A stretch of 64,000 nt of DNA from Pelargonium nanum (GCA_036897485.1 JAYMTF010000016.1:1-64000), one strand, 5' to 3'. Shown: positions 1 through 13,700, numbered from the stretch's first letter. Translations and numbers: made by a program. The notes: a model not told the origin generated them from the sequence alone.

Positions 1-2665
1 ATTGCCTTAAACTTTGTCGTTAATATATATTTTATTTTGGTGATGCACTTCTTGAATTGACTTAGACATGTTGTTAATATTAAATCTTTAATTAAGAAGC
101 AATATCGATCATGATAGAGTGCAATAACCAGGAGAAATTATAGTTTTTAATCACGTGTTTTTTTATTATAATTAAGTTAGTTTAAAGATGAAGATATATA
201 TGTGTATATATATATATATGTTTAAGCACGTCACACAACATGAAATATTAAGCTTGTTTCTCTAATTAGTTTTTGTAGTCGTGTACGTGTTAGAGTACCA
301 AACACTTATGATACTTGTGTTATGCATAAAAAACATACATATGCGATTAATTATTCGTGTTGTGACTTGCACGATACAAGCTTAAGAGTTGTAACCGTTA
401 ATTAACTAGAGAACAATCCTAACTAGTCTCACAGTCCATTAGTTAACATATATATAGTTATACAAAATATGTTAGATTTGTGATATATATATAATTGTTT
501 TGATCAGTCGTGTCGTGCTAAACTTGTTGGATCAAAACATGCTGATTTTGTCATGCAAAATGTGTTAAGTTGTGTCATATCAATGTGGTTCATTTAGTTA
601 AACGTGTTAAATGTGTCGTGTTCGTTTTCAGACCAAACATGATGTGCTTGTGTTGGTTGTATCATGTAGCACACTATTGTCCGTCTTCAACACGAAACAA
701 ACACGACTATCAAACATACAAATCCAAATATAAATTTACATTTGAAGACTTACACTTTGTCAATGCAAATATTCAAACATATGAGTTGCAACCTTCCAAG
801 CAAAACATAGAGATAAGGTTTATTATTATTATTATTATGCAAATCTCTATCTCCATTAACTAAAGAGCAAATTGCAGACTCCCACCTTCTAATCTATCCT
901 CCAAATACGAAATTACCTGAGGTTTTGTTTATTGACCATATATGTATCTCAACTAAAGATTGATCATTCGATAACATATGATAAAATATATAAACAAACA
1001 ATATAATAAAATCCGAACAAACACCTTTGTTTCCTTAATATATTCGAAAGTGCTTGGTGTGGAAAAATCCATTTATGACTTTTATGTTTATTTACGTGTG
1101 ATCTTCTTACACGAAGGTATATATGCGTGCATATTTCTTTCTCCGAAAAAGTTACGAGATAATATATATATATATAGTTGACGAACCAAATTTCATCAAC
1201 AACATGTTATTTTTCAATATATAAATCACATCACAACAATTCGTTTTAATTTAACTATCATACTCTTAAGTGTGCGCATATTAGTGACAATGACAAATCA
1301 ACATCATGAAAGGATTATTGAAAATGAGCCGAAGGATGAGTGTTATACATACCTCAAAGCAACATATCGAAATGACAATCACAACTCACAATAATCACTT
1401 TTTTATGAGGACCTAAAAATGTAATAGTCCATTTGAATTTTTTCAAATAATTATTTTAGATCGATTATCGTAAATAGTGACAAGTAATGAGACTTTTTGT
1501 AACGATTGTTTTATGTGATAGAAGCCACTAAACGATGACTTTTATAAGATATATGTTATTTAAAAACATTTTGAGCGCAAATTTCTTAAAAAAAATCGGG
1601 GACTTTTCTAAAGTATAGCCCAAAAACCATTATGTCAGTAATGGAATATAATTACATAGTGGTCAAGTGTGAACTATTTTCCTAACAAATTTAATAACAT
1701 CTATTAAACATCTAAAATATGCTTCTAGTCAAGCCGTCCTAATAATTTATCATTGTTTAAGCAATTAGTCGGTAAACCAAATCATTACTACTAATTATTT
1801 ACTAATTATCTAATATTTTTTTCACTCTTCTTACCACCAAAATCCTTTTGGTTTTATTTTATATGTGTGTGGAAAATTAACCATTCCAAAATCTCTTCCA
1901 CTTCATAGTTGAATATCACAATCTATTTTTATAGTTAAAAGTTTACATATTTTATCTTTGTTTGTACCACGCGAAACACATGTAATGATGAATATTTGTT
2001 TTAATCAAGTTAAATTTGGTTAGAAATTTGAATTTTTCTTATAATTTTTTCAATAATGTCACCACCGACGAGAAAAAAACATAGTGAAAGAACTAGGAAG
2101 TAAACGATATAATGTCTAGTATTCACATACAAATAGTTAATTTCGAGATAATTAAAAATAAGTGCACAAAGTTACATAGACGATAAAACTATGAAAATAA
2201 TTAAGTAAACATTAAAATTTGTTAATTGGAAAAACTATTTTTGTTTATTTACTATTGAAAGTTCCTTTGCAAGACTAGAATTGCTACACTATATAGATAT
2301 ATATTATTATTATCAAATAACCATTGTTCAATACTTTAATAACTATTTGTGAAAATCAAACTTTATTAAATTTAGAGTGATAATTTATAACACAATATGT
2401 TTCACTACTGGTATAAAAATGCATTAAGTGATTAACATATTGTGCTGATAAAACAGCTTCTCCGAAATGAATATCAGAAGTTGGCTACATATTCTAATAT
2501 ATTACATTTGAATCATCATTCTTGTACACTCTTTGTTGATGCCTATAACAATATTGCAATAAATAGGTTTAAGAAAAAAAAAGATCGAGCATTAGACATG
2601 CTCGATCTTTATGTTGGAAAAATTACGATAGCTTGGAAAATAGGATTCTCAAACGAACAAAATAA
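1..2665. other. AT-rich spacer without a convincing gene
   Basis: No open frame here has recognisable domain content. The stretch is strongly AT-rich with short TA runs (for example near 200-220 and 1160-1175). About 480-740 contains many CGTGT/GTGTC words resembling a second stretch near 40770-41120, so it is probably an old dispersed repeat. The open frame ending at 2726 on the plus strand overlaps the antisense end of the MO25-like gene and is not credible. Confidence 0.6.
480..740. repeat. Dispersed repeat remnant rich in GTGTCGTG words
   Basis: Repeated GTCGTGT, CATGCAAAATGTGTTAAG-like and CACGAACA words occur here and again, similarly arranged, near 40770-41120. This composition is common in decayed non-autonomous hAT-type elements of plants. 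I could not find clean termini here, so the family assignment is inference. Confidence 0.35.
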
Positions 2666-5600
2666 TCAACTTTCTTCGATTGGTTCATCACAGTTTTCAG
2701 CTGAGCTTTCAGTGCATGAAGGTTGAAGATTAGTGATCTCTTCAATGATTTGAGCTTTGTCCGCTTCGAAGTTTTCGTCCTCTGCAAGAAAGTGCACGCA
2801 TATATATTTGAATTATCGTGTATACAAGTGCATTATATAGTTTACACAAGAAAATCGTCTACCTTTTTCGATATTGAAGTCAGCAAAGAACCTGAGAAGC
2901 TTGCTCTTGTTCGCAACTAGCACATTGATGATCTCGGGAGGCTTGTTTTGATTAGCCACAAATAGCTACCAATCAAGCATTCAATAGATTAAGAAATGAG
3001 TGACAGTTAACGGCGATAAAGGTTTGTTAATTATATGTATTAACAGTAAATAATCGTACCTTGAATACATGAAAGGTTTCTATCTGGATAGACTTGTTGG
3101 AATCCTGAAAAGTTAAACAAGAAAAATGATATATGTCTGTATATAAATGCTCGCAGAAAAATGTACATAAATTTTGAAATTAAGAGCTAGCTTACCCTTA
3201 AAAGATTCATCAGAATCCTCATGTTATCCAGAGAGCTTACGTAACGAACCATCACTGCAGAATTTGAGCGATCCAATAACATCTCTCCCAAAATCTGTGA
3301 CATTTTACATACACTCTCTTAACGAAATAGTTATTGCTAACAATAAAGTCTAAAGAACGTATATAAGTTTTGTTCAACTTTACTCTAACCCAAAAATTTA
3401 ATCTAATAGGTAAAGAGCCCAACTAGTATATCACTAGTTCAAGACAAACGGGTCACTAGGTCCAAACAGAACCAGGTTCTGATACTATGTTAAACTTTGC
3501 TTTAATTAGGGAATGGAAACTAGGTTTTAACAGAAATTAGCGAGAACAACGAAGGGTGTTGTGAGTCGATATATACCATGACAGCATGCCGCCTGGTGAT
3601 GTAGCTGGTAGATTCCAGCAGTCGAGAATTGTATTCTTGGAAAAACTGGCGCAACGAAACAGAGGAAAATAACTTTATAAGTATAAACAGAATTATGTCC
3701 AACTTGCAAGAAACAGAGTGTGCATAACAAATAAACAAACTAGTATCAGTTACCGCGTCATAAAACTTTGTCAAATTGATTACTGATAATTATTTCAAAC
3801 AGAATATGTACATAACAATCTAGTCTTTTCTTCAGATTATTTTTTATAGCATTATTGCTAAAACTCACCGACTCATAATTGTTTGTAAGGAATTCAGCCA
3901 CTGTAGACTTATGCCGGGTCAAAAGCTCCTATACAAAGCAAGATCAAGATGAAAACATAAAAGAAGACCCGAACCACAGGAATCAAAAGCTGTAATGCGT
4001 GGTTCACAGTGCCATCTAATATGATATGTCGGGAAAGAAAAAATGTATCGAACCTTGAAAGTATGTGTAGCATCAGAAGCTATCTCAAAACTGGGGTTTT
4101 GTATATAACCGAAAAACTTGTTGAGGTGGCCTGATTCCAAGATATACCTACACAAAGCAAGCAAAAAGTATACCAATATGTCCGGTTTACATTGTTTCTC
4201 AAGTCACTAGCTATAAGTTGAATCCGAGCTTCAAATCTTGAGACTTCGAACACAAACTGATAATATTTTTTGAAACCAATACCCTGATACGTAACTCTTT
4301 TCATAATAATAACAAATTGGATGCTAGTTAGTCGGATAATCATTAACTATTGTTTACCTAGTAACACACTGATGGCGAATGCACTCCTTGCAAACCGCGC
4401 CATATGTTAAAGCAATATCACTGTCCTCATAACTACAATATCGATAAACTATTAGTTAAATTTTTGTGAAGTCGATCCATATACAAAATTAACGAATACT
4501 GATCACGAAGTTAAGGTTTTACCCGGGTATCAGTATATCCATAATATCCAGATTATTTTCCATGTAATCAGAAGCAACCAGCCGGGAATTAACCCATTGC
4601 CTATTCAAATTCGCAATCACATGAATGGCATCTCGACGATGCTACAAAGAAAGAAAGCTCATCATTTTTAAATGAAATCGCACACATCAAAAATAATATT
4701 TTACGTACACAATTTTTGTTTCCCAAACCTAAAATTATATACTAATCTAAGTAAATCTGTTCATCCTTACCCCTAACTCCATTTGCGGAAGGCAGTTTAT
4801 AAGAAGGCGAAAAGTGTCCTCTCTGAAGAACTCTTGGGTTAATTTTGCACAAGCATCTAAGTTTGGCTCCGCGTTATCACAGCCATATAGAACCGATCTC
4901 ATTTCAAGGATGAGTTTACTCAGTTCAGCCATCTGCAAAAAGATTTTGAATGTTAAAAGACGAATTTTTCCCTGAAAGCTTAAGACATTGTTGGTTGACA
5001 TTGTATGCACATCAATTTACCATTTAACTTCTCGAATTGAATCCGATAAGTTTGAAATGTGGTTCAATACAACATCTCTAAGTGAATTACAATAAACATC
5101 CCTTCTTTTTAATATATACATATAAATGGAGAACGGAATCAAGGAGTCTCAACCAGCCAAGACACAAAGAAAATAGATTTGGGCAGGAGCTCTATGTCCA
5201 CAAATTCACTAAAACGGGTATGAGTGCTACATCGTGAGGTGACATCTCCTTGTTGGCATGGTTGAGTATCAGCTCATAACTCATTGACTGAAATTCTATT
5301 TTTCTCGTAGATTAGTTCTTAAAGAAGATCACATGATCACACAATTATAAACAAAGATAGTTCGAAAAGACGATGAATTGTTAATTAAAACGCCCTAATT
5401 CTTCTCGTAACATGATCCTCAATATTGATAATCAATGATCAAATGTATTTGCAACAAATGCACATCCAAAGAAGATCAAACCCTAATAAATTTCCAAAAG
5501 ACAAAATTCATAATCGAACCAATTGACATAAAAATTGAAGGAACACGAAACCTTTTCCTTGCGCTTGCTTTCCCGGGTCTCCGTGTTACTGTCAAAGAAG

Positions 5601-5671
5601 AGAAGAAGCTGCCGGAAATGGAGCACGAGCTCCACCGGCGTCTTGGGCTTGGATTTGAATAGTCCCTTCAT
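2666..5671 (-). CDS. MO25-like protein (CAB39 family), 11 exons
   Basis: This encodes a 353-residue MO25/calcium-binding protein 39-like protein, the helical-repeat scaffold that in animals and fungi binds STRAD and activates Ste20/LKB1-type kinases. Exons, from start to stop: 5671-5552, 4932-4771, 4641-4523, 4432-4358, 4147-4054, 3928-3869, 3645-3577, 3294-3196, 3104-3060, 2965-2863, 2781-2666. All introns are GT-AG and the exons sum to 1062 bases in frame. The start [12 protein letters not shown] is the characteristic plant MO25 N-terminus. Family signatures include [47 protein letters not shown] and [14 protein letters not shown]. Length matches the usual 330-350 residues. The C-terminus carries an extra Ser/Glu-rich tail after ITNLQP. 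The sequence is rather diverged from the common plant paralogue, resembling the At2g03410 branch. An LTR-type relic lies in the intron around 3370-3492. Confidence 0.93.
3370..3492 (-). mobile_element. TRIM-like miniature LTR element fossil in MO25 intron
   Basis: Read on the minus strand, this has a primer-binding-like TATCAGAACCTGG block, then a short internal stretch (GACCTAGTGACCCG), then LTR-like sequence ending in TTTTGGGTTAGAGT. The same blocks occur in the miniature element at 54977-55250, so the two belong to one family. It looks incomplete and old. There is no coding capacity. Confidence 0.5.
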
Positions 5672-7169
5672 CTGATTTAATAAATTCCCTCCTCAATCTC
5701 CCACCGGAAAACACCTCTCGATCGCCGGTCAAGTCTCAAACGATTTCTCTCCGTTTCCTCTCCCCCGTAATGGTGATTGATCCGTTGTGGGCTATGAGGG
5801 GTTGAATTAGGGTTTTGGAGGAGGAGGAATTGGGGATGAAGATGACAGTTGGTATAACGGTTTTTTTGGGGTCTTTTTATATTAGAGCCTTTTTGGGAAC
5901 ATCAAGTTAGTTAAAAATAGAGGAATGGCGGGTAATCTTGCCATGTGATTGGATGGATTGGATTGCCTAAAACTAGAGAGAGACCTATGCATCATGTGGC
6001 TATGGATTTTACAATGCCAAAGTCTTGTTGACCAAGGTCAATGGATGATAGACTTGGAAATAAAATTATTTTTGATGAATATATAGCATGTAAAAATTCA
6101 AATAATTTTGGCCACCTTGATGATGTAACACTGATCCGGGGTCAACGAAACACTAAGTTGCTATTTGCTACAAATTTGATATGGGTTTGGAAACTTTGTC
6201 ATGAGTTTGATCATTGGGCTCGGGAATGTGACTACACTTTAGTGAACACTTGGTACTTTTGAGGAGTTCTAATGTAAGTAGGAGACTATTAAACACGTGA
6301 AACTTTGATATGATTTTATTTGAATAGACTATAAGTTGAATCGTATTAGTCGGGTCAATTTGTGATTGCACCAATTTGAATTGAAGTGGCTCACGTTGGA
6401 ATAATTTGAACCCTATCGAGTCGAAACTAGGTTGAATGAGGCTATCAAGACTAAGTCACATTCATGCAACGGCCATGCACCACACCGCCCTCCTTGCTTC
6501 GTCCATTTCGATTGCTTTTTACCCCAATTTTATCTGTTGTTCTGAGTACTCACTAAGCAAATAACGATAACCCGAGCAATGTTGGATTAAAAAATAATAA
6601 TTTTCCTAAAATTACAATTAAACTTGCTAGCCAAACACCCCAAAAATTGACTACAAGATTATTTAAGACATTAATTTTTTCCCAAAATAACATATTTTAA
6701 AAACTTTAATCTATTTGTTTTCCTTATATATCTTCAAATAATATTTTCTTATCACTATCAATTTTATTAGACAAACTATCGATTAAAAAAGGTATTGTCT
6801 AATTTAATTTTAAAAATAAATAAGTTAACTATTTGATTTTTCAAATGCATGCTAATCTCTTCATCTATTTTTCAAATGCATGTATATGATCTAATTATCT
6901 AAAACTAATAATTTTGAAACTTGAAAGTTGTATTATAGGATGACAACTCAAACAACTGTGGACCCCTTTTAGTTTTTGTTGTTGCTTGAGTGAGTTAGTG
7001 AATATCATAAGTAGAAGCTTGAAAACATGAGAAATCACAGTTATTAGGTGGCTCAGTTCCTCACACCAGCATTTGGGTTTACTTGCTGATCAAGCTTCAA
7101 CAGAGCTCTCAATTTCCTTCATCTTCCTTGAATCAATCTTGAATATTCGATTTTTATTACGCGATTACG
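5672..7169. other. Spacer between MO25-like and LRR kinase genes
   Basis: The first ~200 bases are GC-richer and are probably 5' UTR/promoter of the divergent MO25-like gene. The remainder is AT-rich, with no domain-bearing open frame. The start of the LRR kinase transcript probably lies near 7050-7150. Confidence 0.5.
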
Positions 7170-7510
7170 GTACTCTCTCTAGTGATTTTTCCATTTCCTA
7201 CATTGATTTGTTCTGTGATTTGTATTGAAATTAGCCTCGGGATTTGACACATTATCAGCTCTGAAATATTGTTTCCGTTCTTGATTTCTCTCATTTTTTG
7301 TCATCAAATGATGATTTTAACAATGTTTGATGCTTTCTTTACTTTCCATTATTGGACTATTGTTGGTGTTCTTTTGCTTCATACATAAGTTTTATGCTTC
7401 AGTAATAGTAGTTTTCATTTGATTTTTTAACATGTAAACCCTATGTTGCACAACCAGGGAACCAGAATTGCAGAACAATCAGCTCAAGAGCATCCTCCAG
7501 ATTGTGCAAC

Positions 7511-9548
7511 ATGAAACTGCACTTTGTGATTTTAGCAGCAATTTTCCACTTGATCTTCCTTTCCCTGTGTATTGCTGATCTTAATTCAGACAGACAAGCT
7601 CTCCTTGACTTTGCTCGCGCGGTTCCTCAGGGACGGAAACTTGACTGGAATGCTAGTACTTCAGTGTGCTCTTGGGTTGGAATCACTTGCACCTTCCTTG
7701 GAGGATCCTCCCGGGTGGTTTCCCTCCGGCTCCCGGGTTTTGGCCTCTATGGTCCGATACCATCCAACACGCTTGCAAAGCTCGATGCCCTTAGTATCTT
7801 GAGCCTCCATGGAAACAAGCTTAGTGGAATGCTTCCCTTGGATTTGCTTTCCCTTCCCTCACTCCACTATGTTTACCTTCAAAATAACAACTTTTCGGGT
7901 AATATTCCATCATATCTCCCTCGTCAGCTCATTTTCATTGATCTCTCATTCAACTCGTTAACGGGAAGAATTCCAGCTACAATTCAGAATTTAGCACATC
8001 TACTTGGTTTGCGCCTTCAACACAATTCACTCACTGGATCCATCCCTGACCTCAACCTCACAAGGCTTAGGTTTTTGGATTTGAGCTACAATAGCTTGGC
8101 GGGTTCTATCCCGCTTACCCTTCAAAAGTTCCCGCCCTCTTCGTTTGAAGGGAACTCGTTGTTATGTGGACTACCGCTGATCCCGTGCTCTTCACCTACA
8201 TTATCATCCCCTCAAAAACCAAGGAAGGGTTCAGAGAAGAAACTAAGTGCAAGAGCTATCTTGGGCATTGCAGTTGGGGGATCTTGTATGCTGATTTTTG
8301 TGCTTGTTGGTGTGTTGATATACTTGTACATCAAAAGAAATAGAGGCAATGTGGGCGCGTCAAAAGGAGAAGGCGGGAGGAGCAAGAAGCCTAAGAACAA
8401 CTTTGGGAGCGAGGCACGAGTGGGCGAGAAAAACAGGTGGATTGTCTTTGGAGGCTTGTCCCATAGTTTTGATCTCGAGAACTTGTTGAGCGGATACATT
8501 CATCTTCTCGGGAAAGGGAATCATGGAATAGTCTATAGAGTCGAAGTGGAGGAGGGAACATCAGTGTCAATGGTTGTGAAAAGCTTGAATGATGTGGTGG
8601 TAGGGAAAAGAGAGTTTGAAGAGCACATGGGGAATGTGGGTAAGCTCTGTCAGCACCCAAATGTCTTGCCTCTTCGCGCTTACTACTATTCTGAGAGCGC
8701 GAAACTCCTTGTCTATGACTGCTTATCGGCTGGCAGCTTCCACGCATTGTTGCACGGTATGTGCTCTATCCATTTCTCGTCTTCTTTTCTCAATTAACAA
8801 TGAAAAGTCGTTCACAGGAATGGCACATTTTATGCATAACACCTATATATGAATGGCACATTTTATGCATAGCACCTATTCTGATATAAATGCTCGATCC
8901 TAATGGAGGGTTCAAACATATTTACATTCAATGCTCGATCCTAATGGCATATATATGATTACAGGAAGTAAAGACACTGGACGAGCACCAGCAGATTGGG
9001 GATCCAGAGTAAGGATCTCACTAGGGGCTGCACGGGGCATTGCACACATACACGCTGCTGCCACGGGAAAATACATCCACGGGAACATAAAGTCATCCAA
9101 TGTCCTCCTCACCGATGATCTTCAAGGCCTTATCTCAGATTTTGGCTTATACCATGTCGTGAGCTTCCCAAACGCGCCATCTAGTGTAGGCTACCTAGCT
9201 CCTGAAGTGACCGAGAGAGGCCAAAGCTCACAGAAATCAGATGTGTACAGCTTCGGCGTTCTCCTACTAGAAATGCTGACAGGCAAGGCACCGGATGAGC
9301 CAGATGCTGATGCAGTAGATCTTCCTGGGTGGACTCGGTCTGTTGTCCACGAGAAATGGACATCTGAGGTGTTTGATAAAGAGCTGTTGAAGCATGGTAA
9401 TAGTGAAGAGGAGATGGTTCGAATGCTTCAAATCGCTATGGCTTGCGTGGAAAAGGCGCTGGAGAAGAGGCCGGAAATGCAGGAAGTTGTGAGGATGATA
9501 GAGGAAGTGAGGCCAGCATTTGATGCTGCTGAGAATAATGATCATTAG
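7511..9548 (+). CDS. LRR receptor-like pseudokinase (At5g58300-type)
   Basis: Two exons (7511-8756, 8965-9548) encode 609 residues. Domains in order: signal peptide (1-22), LRR N-terminal cap with CSWVGITC (53-60), about five leucine-rich repeats (70-205), a Ser/Pro-rich linker, one transmembrane helix (about 251-274), and a cytosolic kinase-like domain. The glycine loop reads LGKGNHGIV (333-341) and the beta-3 lysine is in VVK (357). The catalytic loop reads HGN (454-456) instead of HRD, so the catalytic aspartate is absent; DFG (474-476) and APE (494-496) remain. This is the pattern of the LRR-III 'probable inactive receptor kinase' group, which acts as plasma-membrane signalling scaffolds. 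The ATG at 7511 opens the signal peptide; an in-frame TTG nine bases upstream is not used. A leader intron is likely at 7170-7457. Known ligand or partner: none evident. Confidence 0.93.
8818..8946 (+). repeat. Two short tandem duplications inside the LRR kinase intron
   Basis: A 29-base unit starting GAATGGCACATTTTATGCAT occurs at 8818-8846 and 8851-8879 with one mismatch. A second unit, AATGCTCGATCCTAATGG, occurs near 8889-8906 and again near 8930-8946. Both lie in the single coding intron just before its acceptor. Confidence 0.8.
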
Positions 9549-10013
9549 ATCTCAATGAGAGAGTGGTCAGATGCTACAATAATAGAATAGTTCATATGAA
9601 ATTCTGGTGAATATATATGCAGTGAGTTCATGTAATAGAGAAGCTGTCCCTTAAACATTCCAAAAATAACATTGGTTTCAACTTTGAATGGCATTATATC
9701 TCAATTCAAGATGTATTTGAAAGAGCTTCAAGAACTTGCATACAGTCTAGAAATAAATGCAATTCAGTGAATCAGTTGAAAATTGACTAACTTACAACTC
9801 TAAAATTGATTTGATCTCTGGTCTTATACGTGTGAAGAATGTCACTCACCACCCAATAGAGCATCAATATCAAATCAATCTTTGAAAATTTGATATTAAA
9901 CAAGGTAGGATGGGCCAACTTGAAATTTTTTACTATTGTGTTAAATGGGTCAGCTAGAATTTGGGCCAAGTTGAACGATTTATGAGTGGGTTGATACGAC
10001 GCTCCAACACATT
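9549..10013. other. 3' flank of LRR kinase; no gene seen
   Basis: AT-rich sequence that includes the presumed 3' UTR of the LRR pseudokinase. Nothing else recognisable until the hAT-like element. Confidence 0.5.
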
Positions 10014-10610
10014 TAGAGCTAGCAATTTCGACCTGAACCCGTGGGTACCGACATCCGACATACTTTTACCCGACCACTTTCTATTCGGGTCAAGTTCATC
10101 GTGAACAATTTTCGGGTCAAATCAGTTAAACTTGCAAAACTCATTGTATTTGATGCTTAAAACTCTACACCCAACCCAACTAACCCGAATCTACTTGAAG
10201 ACCGGGCTAAGATTCAACAACCCGACCCGACCATAGATTTGACAGATCTAAACACATTCCAATCATTTGAGTTCAAAATTACACTACTTGACTCAACACA
10301 TATAAACAAACATGTAGAGATTGACTCGGTATGAGCTGATATATTTACCTTATTTACTTTACACGAATAATTATTTATCTGATATGTTTAAAAAATTACA
10401 TTTTTATCCTTACGTGGATTGGCTAATAACTTGGTTATTACATAACTCATTTACAACATGTCTAATTAACCGGGTTCCACACGAACAAGACCCATTTATT
10501 AAACAGACTGAGATAGTCAACGTAAACATGATTAAACCGAACATAAACCTACTTAAATTCATATCACGCTCGTGTCCAGTCAAGCGTCATGACCCAATTT
10601 GCCGGCCCTA
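10014..10610. mobile_element. hAT-like non-autonomous element (~597 bp)
   Basis: The left end TAGAGCTAGCAATTTCGACC and the right end, read in reverse complement, TAGGGCCGGCAAATTGGGTC, are imperfect inverted repeats of the type found at plant hAT-like non-autonomous elements. The interior is full of CCCGACCCGA/CGGGTCAA words and has no protein-coding frame. The flanking 8-mers (AACACATT and AACTAACT) share little, so an 8-bp target duplication is not preserved. It lies about 165 bp upstream of the ThrRS start codon and may form part of its distal promoter. Confidence 0.55.
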
Positions 10611-10775
10611 AACTAACTACCCATTTAATTTAACCCACCCAAATATCGGCTCCGGATAACTGTCCTTTGCTCCGTCTCTGTTTCCTCTCCACCACACATC
10701 GAAACCAAAACCAGTTGATCTGCAAGTAGAGGCTCAAACCCAACTCGCAATCACAGAGGGTCGTCGAGTGAAGCC

Positions 10776-13700
10776 ATGTTCATCCTCCACAGAATGACGA
10801 CACTTTCTCTCTTCTCTCCCTCTCTGCTCTCCAAACCCACTTCACTCACCTCATCCTCCTTCCCAAAACCCCTCCTTTTCCCCATTAAACGGCTCCTTTC
10901 CGCCGCGAAACCGCTTGCCCAGAACCATTCCTGGTCTTTGGGAGTGGCCACCGAGTCGGCACAGTCTCCGGTTTCTGCCGAAGACGATTCCCAGAAAGAT
11001 GAGGGAAAGAAAATCGTGCTGCCCACCAACGACTCGTCGGAGAAGCTCCTCAGAATTCGACACACGGTACCGAGCTTGTTTTTGTGGTTAATGGTGTTTC
11101 TGAGATAGTTGGAGAAATGATAATTTTGATTTGGGTTGCTTCAAGTTGTGTTTTTTATGTTGTTCTTGTGTTGCTTCAATTTGTATGTATTGTAAAATTT
11201 TGATTTTTTGTGTGGGTTGTATTGAAACCCAAGTTCCAATTACTGATTTCATTAGTGCACTAATTACATTGTTCTGATTTCTGGATTGGAATGGGACTTT
11301 CAGTCCAGTGCTGATTCATACTTGGGAACACTTATTTGGGGGTGTATGGGCTGGTGGGAGTGAAGATTGAGAAATTAAGCCTCTAAGGACATGCTTGTTT
11401 CTTATTACTCATTCCATACGAAAATGAGTGTCCTATTTCTCTTAAATTATTGTCCCAAAATGAGTGGCCTCTTTACTATTTAGGAAGTTAGTTATGTATG
11501 AATTTCTAATAATATCCCGATAATAAGTTAGTTAGTACCCATTGAGTTTGTTACAACCCATGCTCACTGGGATATAAGAGGAAATGTATAAGACTAACCA
11601 ACTTTCCCTTCGTTTTTTCTCTAAATAGGAACCAAGACACTCATTTTAGTGCGGAGGGAGTATATGGTTCTGGATTTTGTTGAGTTGTGTTCTGTCCCTT
11701 TGAACTTAAGATGCTATAATCATAAGATTTTAAGAGGGTCAACCTTGGCACAAAGATAAGGTTTTTGTAAGAGAAACAGCCTCTTTGCAAAATCAAGATC
11801 CTTCCCTGCATCCCATATTGGTGAGAGTCTCGCGCACTAGGCCGCTGTTTTTTGAATTGTAAGATTTTAAGTCATTGTATATTTTATCTTTTAATTTTTT
11901 CCGAATGCTGTGCTTCTGTGTTTGGTTTAGGTTACCTACTCCTGAAGTCATTAATTACATGTCTTGTGTTAATTGTTTATACTGTTTAAGGAAAATTACT
12001 GAATTTACTTACCTGTTATCTGGTAATAAATGACTCAAAACTGTCTTATAAATGAATGCAGTGTGCGCATGTAATGGCCATGGCTGTGCAAAAGCTCTTC
12101 CCAGATGCAAAGGTGACAATAGGGCCATGGATTGACAATGGGTTTTATTATGATTTTGACATGGAGCCATTGACAGATAAGGATCTGAAGAAAATTAAGA
12201 AAGAGATGGTGAGCAGACTCAGTCCAAGAAAGTATTTTTTATTCTCGTGTTAAAAAGCTTGGGAGAATATTCATTAGCCTATGCTTTCAGGGTACAGAAT
12301 TTATTTGTTACATAATCTGTAGGATCGCATTATTGGCAGAAATTTACCGCTTGTAAGAGAAGAAGTTTCTAGAGATGAAGCGCAGAGAAGAATCGCAGCT
12401 ATCAGTGAACCTTACAAGATGGAAATTTTGGAAAGCATCAAGGAAGAACCCATCACCATTTATCATATTGGTAAGTTAAATTGAATATCGCAAACAATTA
12501 TTTGGTATCTACCAATATGATAAATGGTAATGCAAAATTATTATTAATACCAAACTAACTTGAGTAGTATAAATTTTGAATATCCTTTTCAGTGGAAGTA
12601 TACTCTTTTCGTTTTGGCACCTGAAACTTAGAAAATACTTTGCATGTTGGTTTGAAGCCCTAAATACTAACAGTTAAAGCAAACCTTAAAATCTCTTGAT
12701 TTTTTAACCAATATGTTGTTGATGTAGCCATTTGTGGTGTCATTTGTATAGCATTCTGTTTTGTGTTTTTTCTTATTTGATCTCATTTAGTTTATAGATG
12801 TAGTACAAATAAAACTAAGCGCAACTTGTATATTCCAAGGAAAAACACCAAAGTCCAAATGCCTCAACTTACGTGTCAATGTGAAATTGACAGGTTATAC
12901 ATCTGAAACTCACTTTATTGGGGATAGAGAATGTAAATAAAAAATATTCAGGAAGATACATGTTTTCTGGAAGATTCAAGATTTCAGTTCTCTATTGGTG
13001 AGAAATGGATTACTGGTTTGTGGGTCTTAAATTGATAAATTGCTGCAGATACACATTTAACATATAGGCTGCACCTAGCTAGGATCTTTAATAGGTACTC
13101 AATGAATGCTTCGTTCCTCTAGGATTTGCTTGTGAAGATAGACATGCCCTTGCAACACTGAATTGAGAACTTTTTCCTTTATGGATATTCAGGAAACTTG
13201 AACTGTTAGTGCTAGGGTTTAGATTTTTAAGTTTTATCCCATTTCGTTTGTTGAAAAATCAACAGATCGTCTATGTTTTCACGTCTTCATATTTCTCACT
13301 TTTTTTTCTTCACAGGCCAGTTATTTGTTAAAGTTCTTTTGCAAACTTAAGTATACACAATACACATTTTCTAGCATTGATGATGTTACTGTTCTCTTGA
13401 GATGATTATTAGTCACTAGAAATGACAGACCTAAAATTTATGCTTCCCTTGCATTTAATGTTTGTATACATATTTTCCAGGTGATGAATGGTGGGATCTC
13501 TGTGCTGGCCCTCATGTTGACTCAACTGGCGAGATTAACAGGAAAGCTGTTGAACTTGAATCTGTTGCTGGTGCTTATTGGAGAGGAGATGAGAAAAATG
13601 CAATGCTGCAGAGGATATATGGTACAGCATGGGAGAGCCAAGAGCAATTGGAAGCATATATTCACTTCAAAGCGGAGGCTAAACGCCGGGATCACAGAAA

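Noticed and set aside
2442-2726. 94-codon plus-strand frame
   Set aside because: It overlaps the antisense last exon of the MO25-like gene and has no family features.
8391-8747. 118-codon minus-strand frame inside the LRR kinase exon
   Set aside because: Shadow of the real coding frame; no domain.
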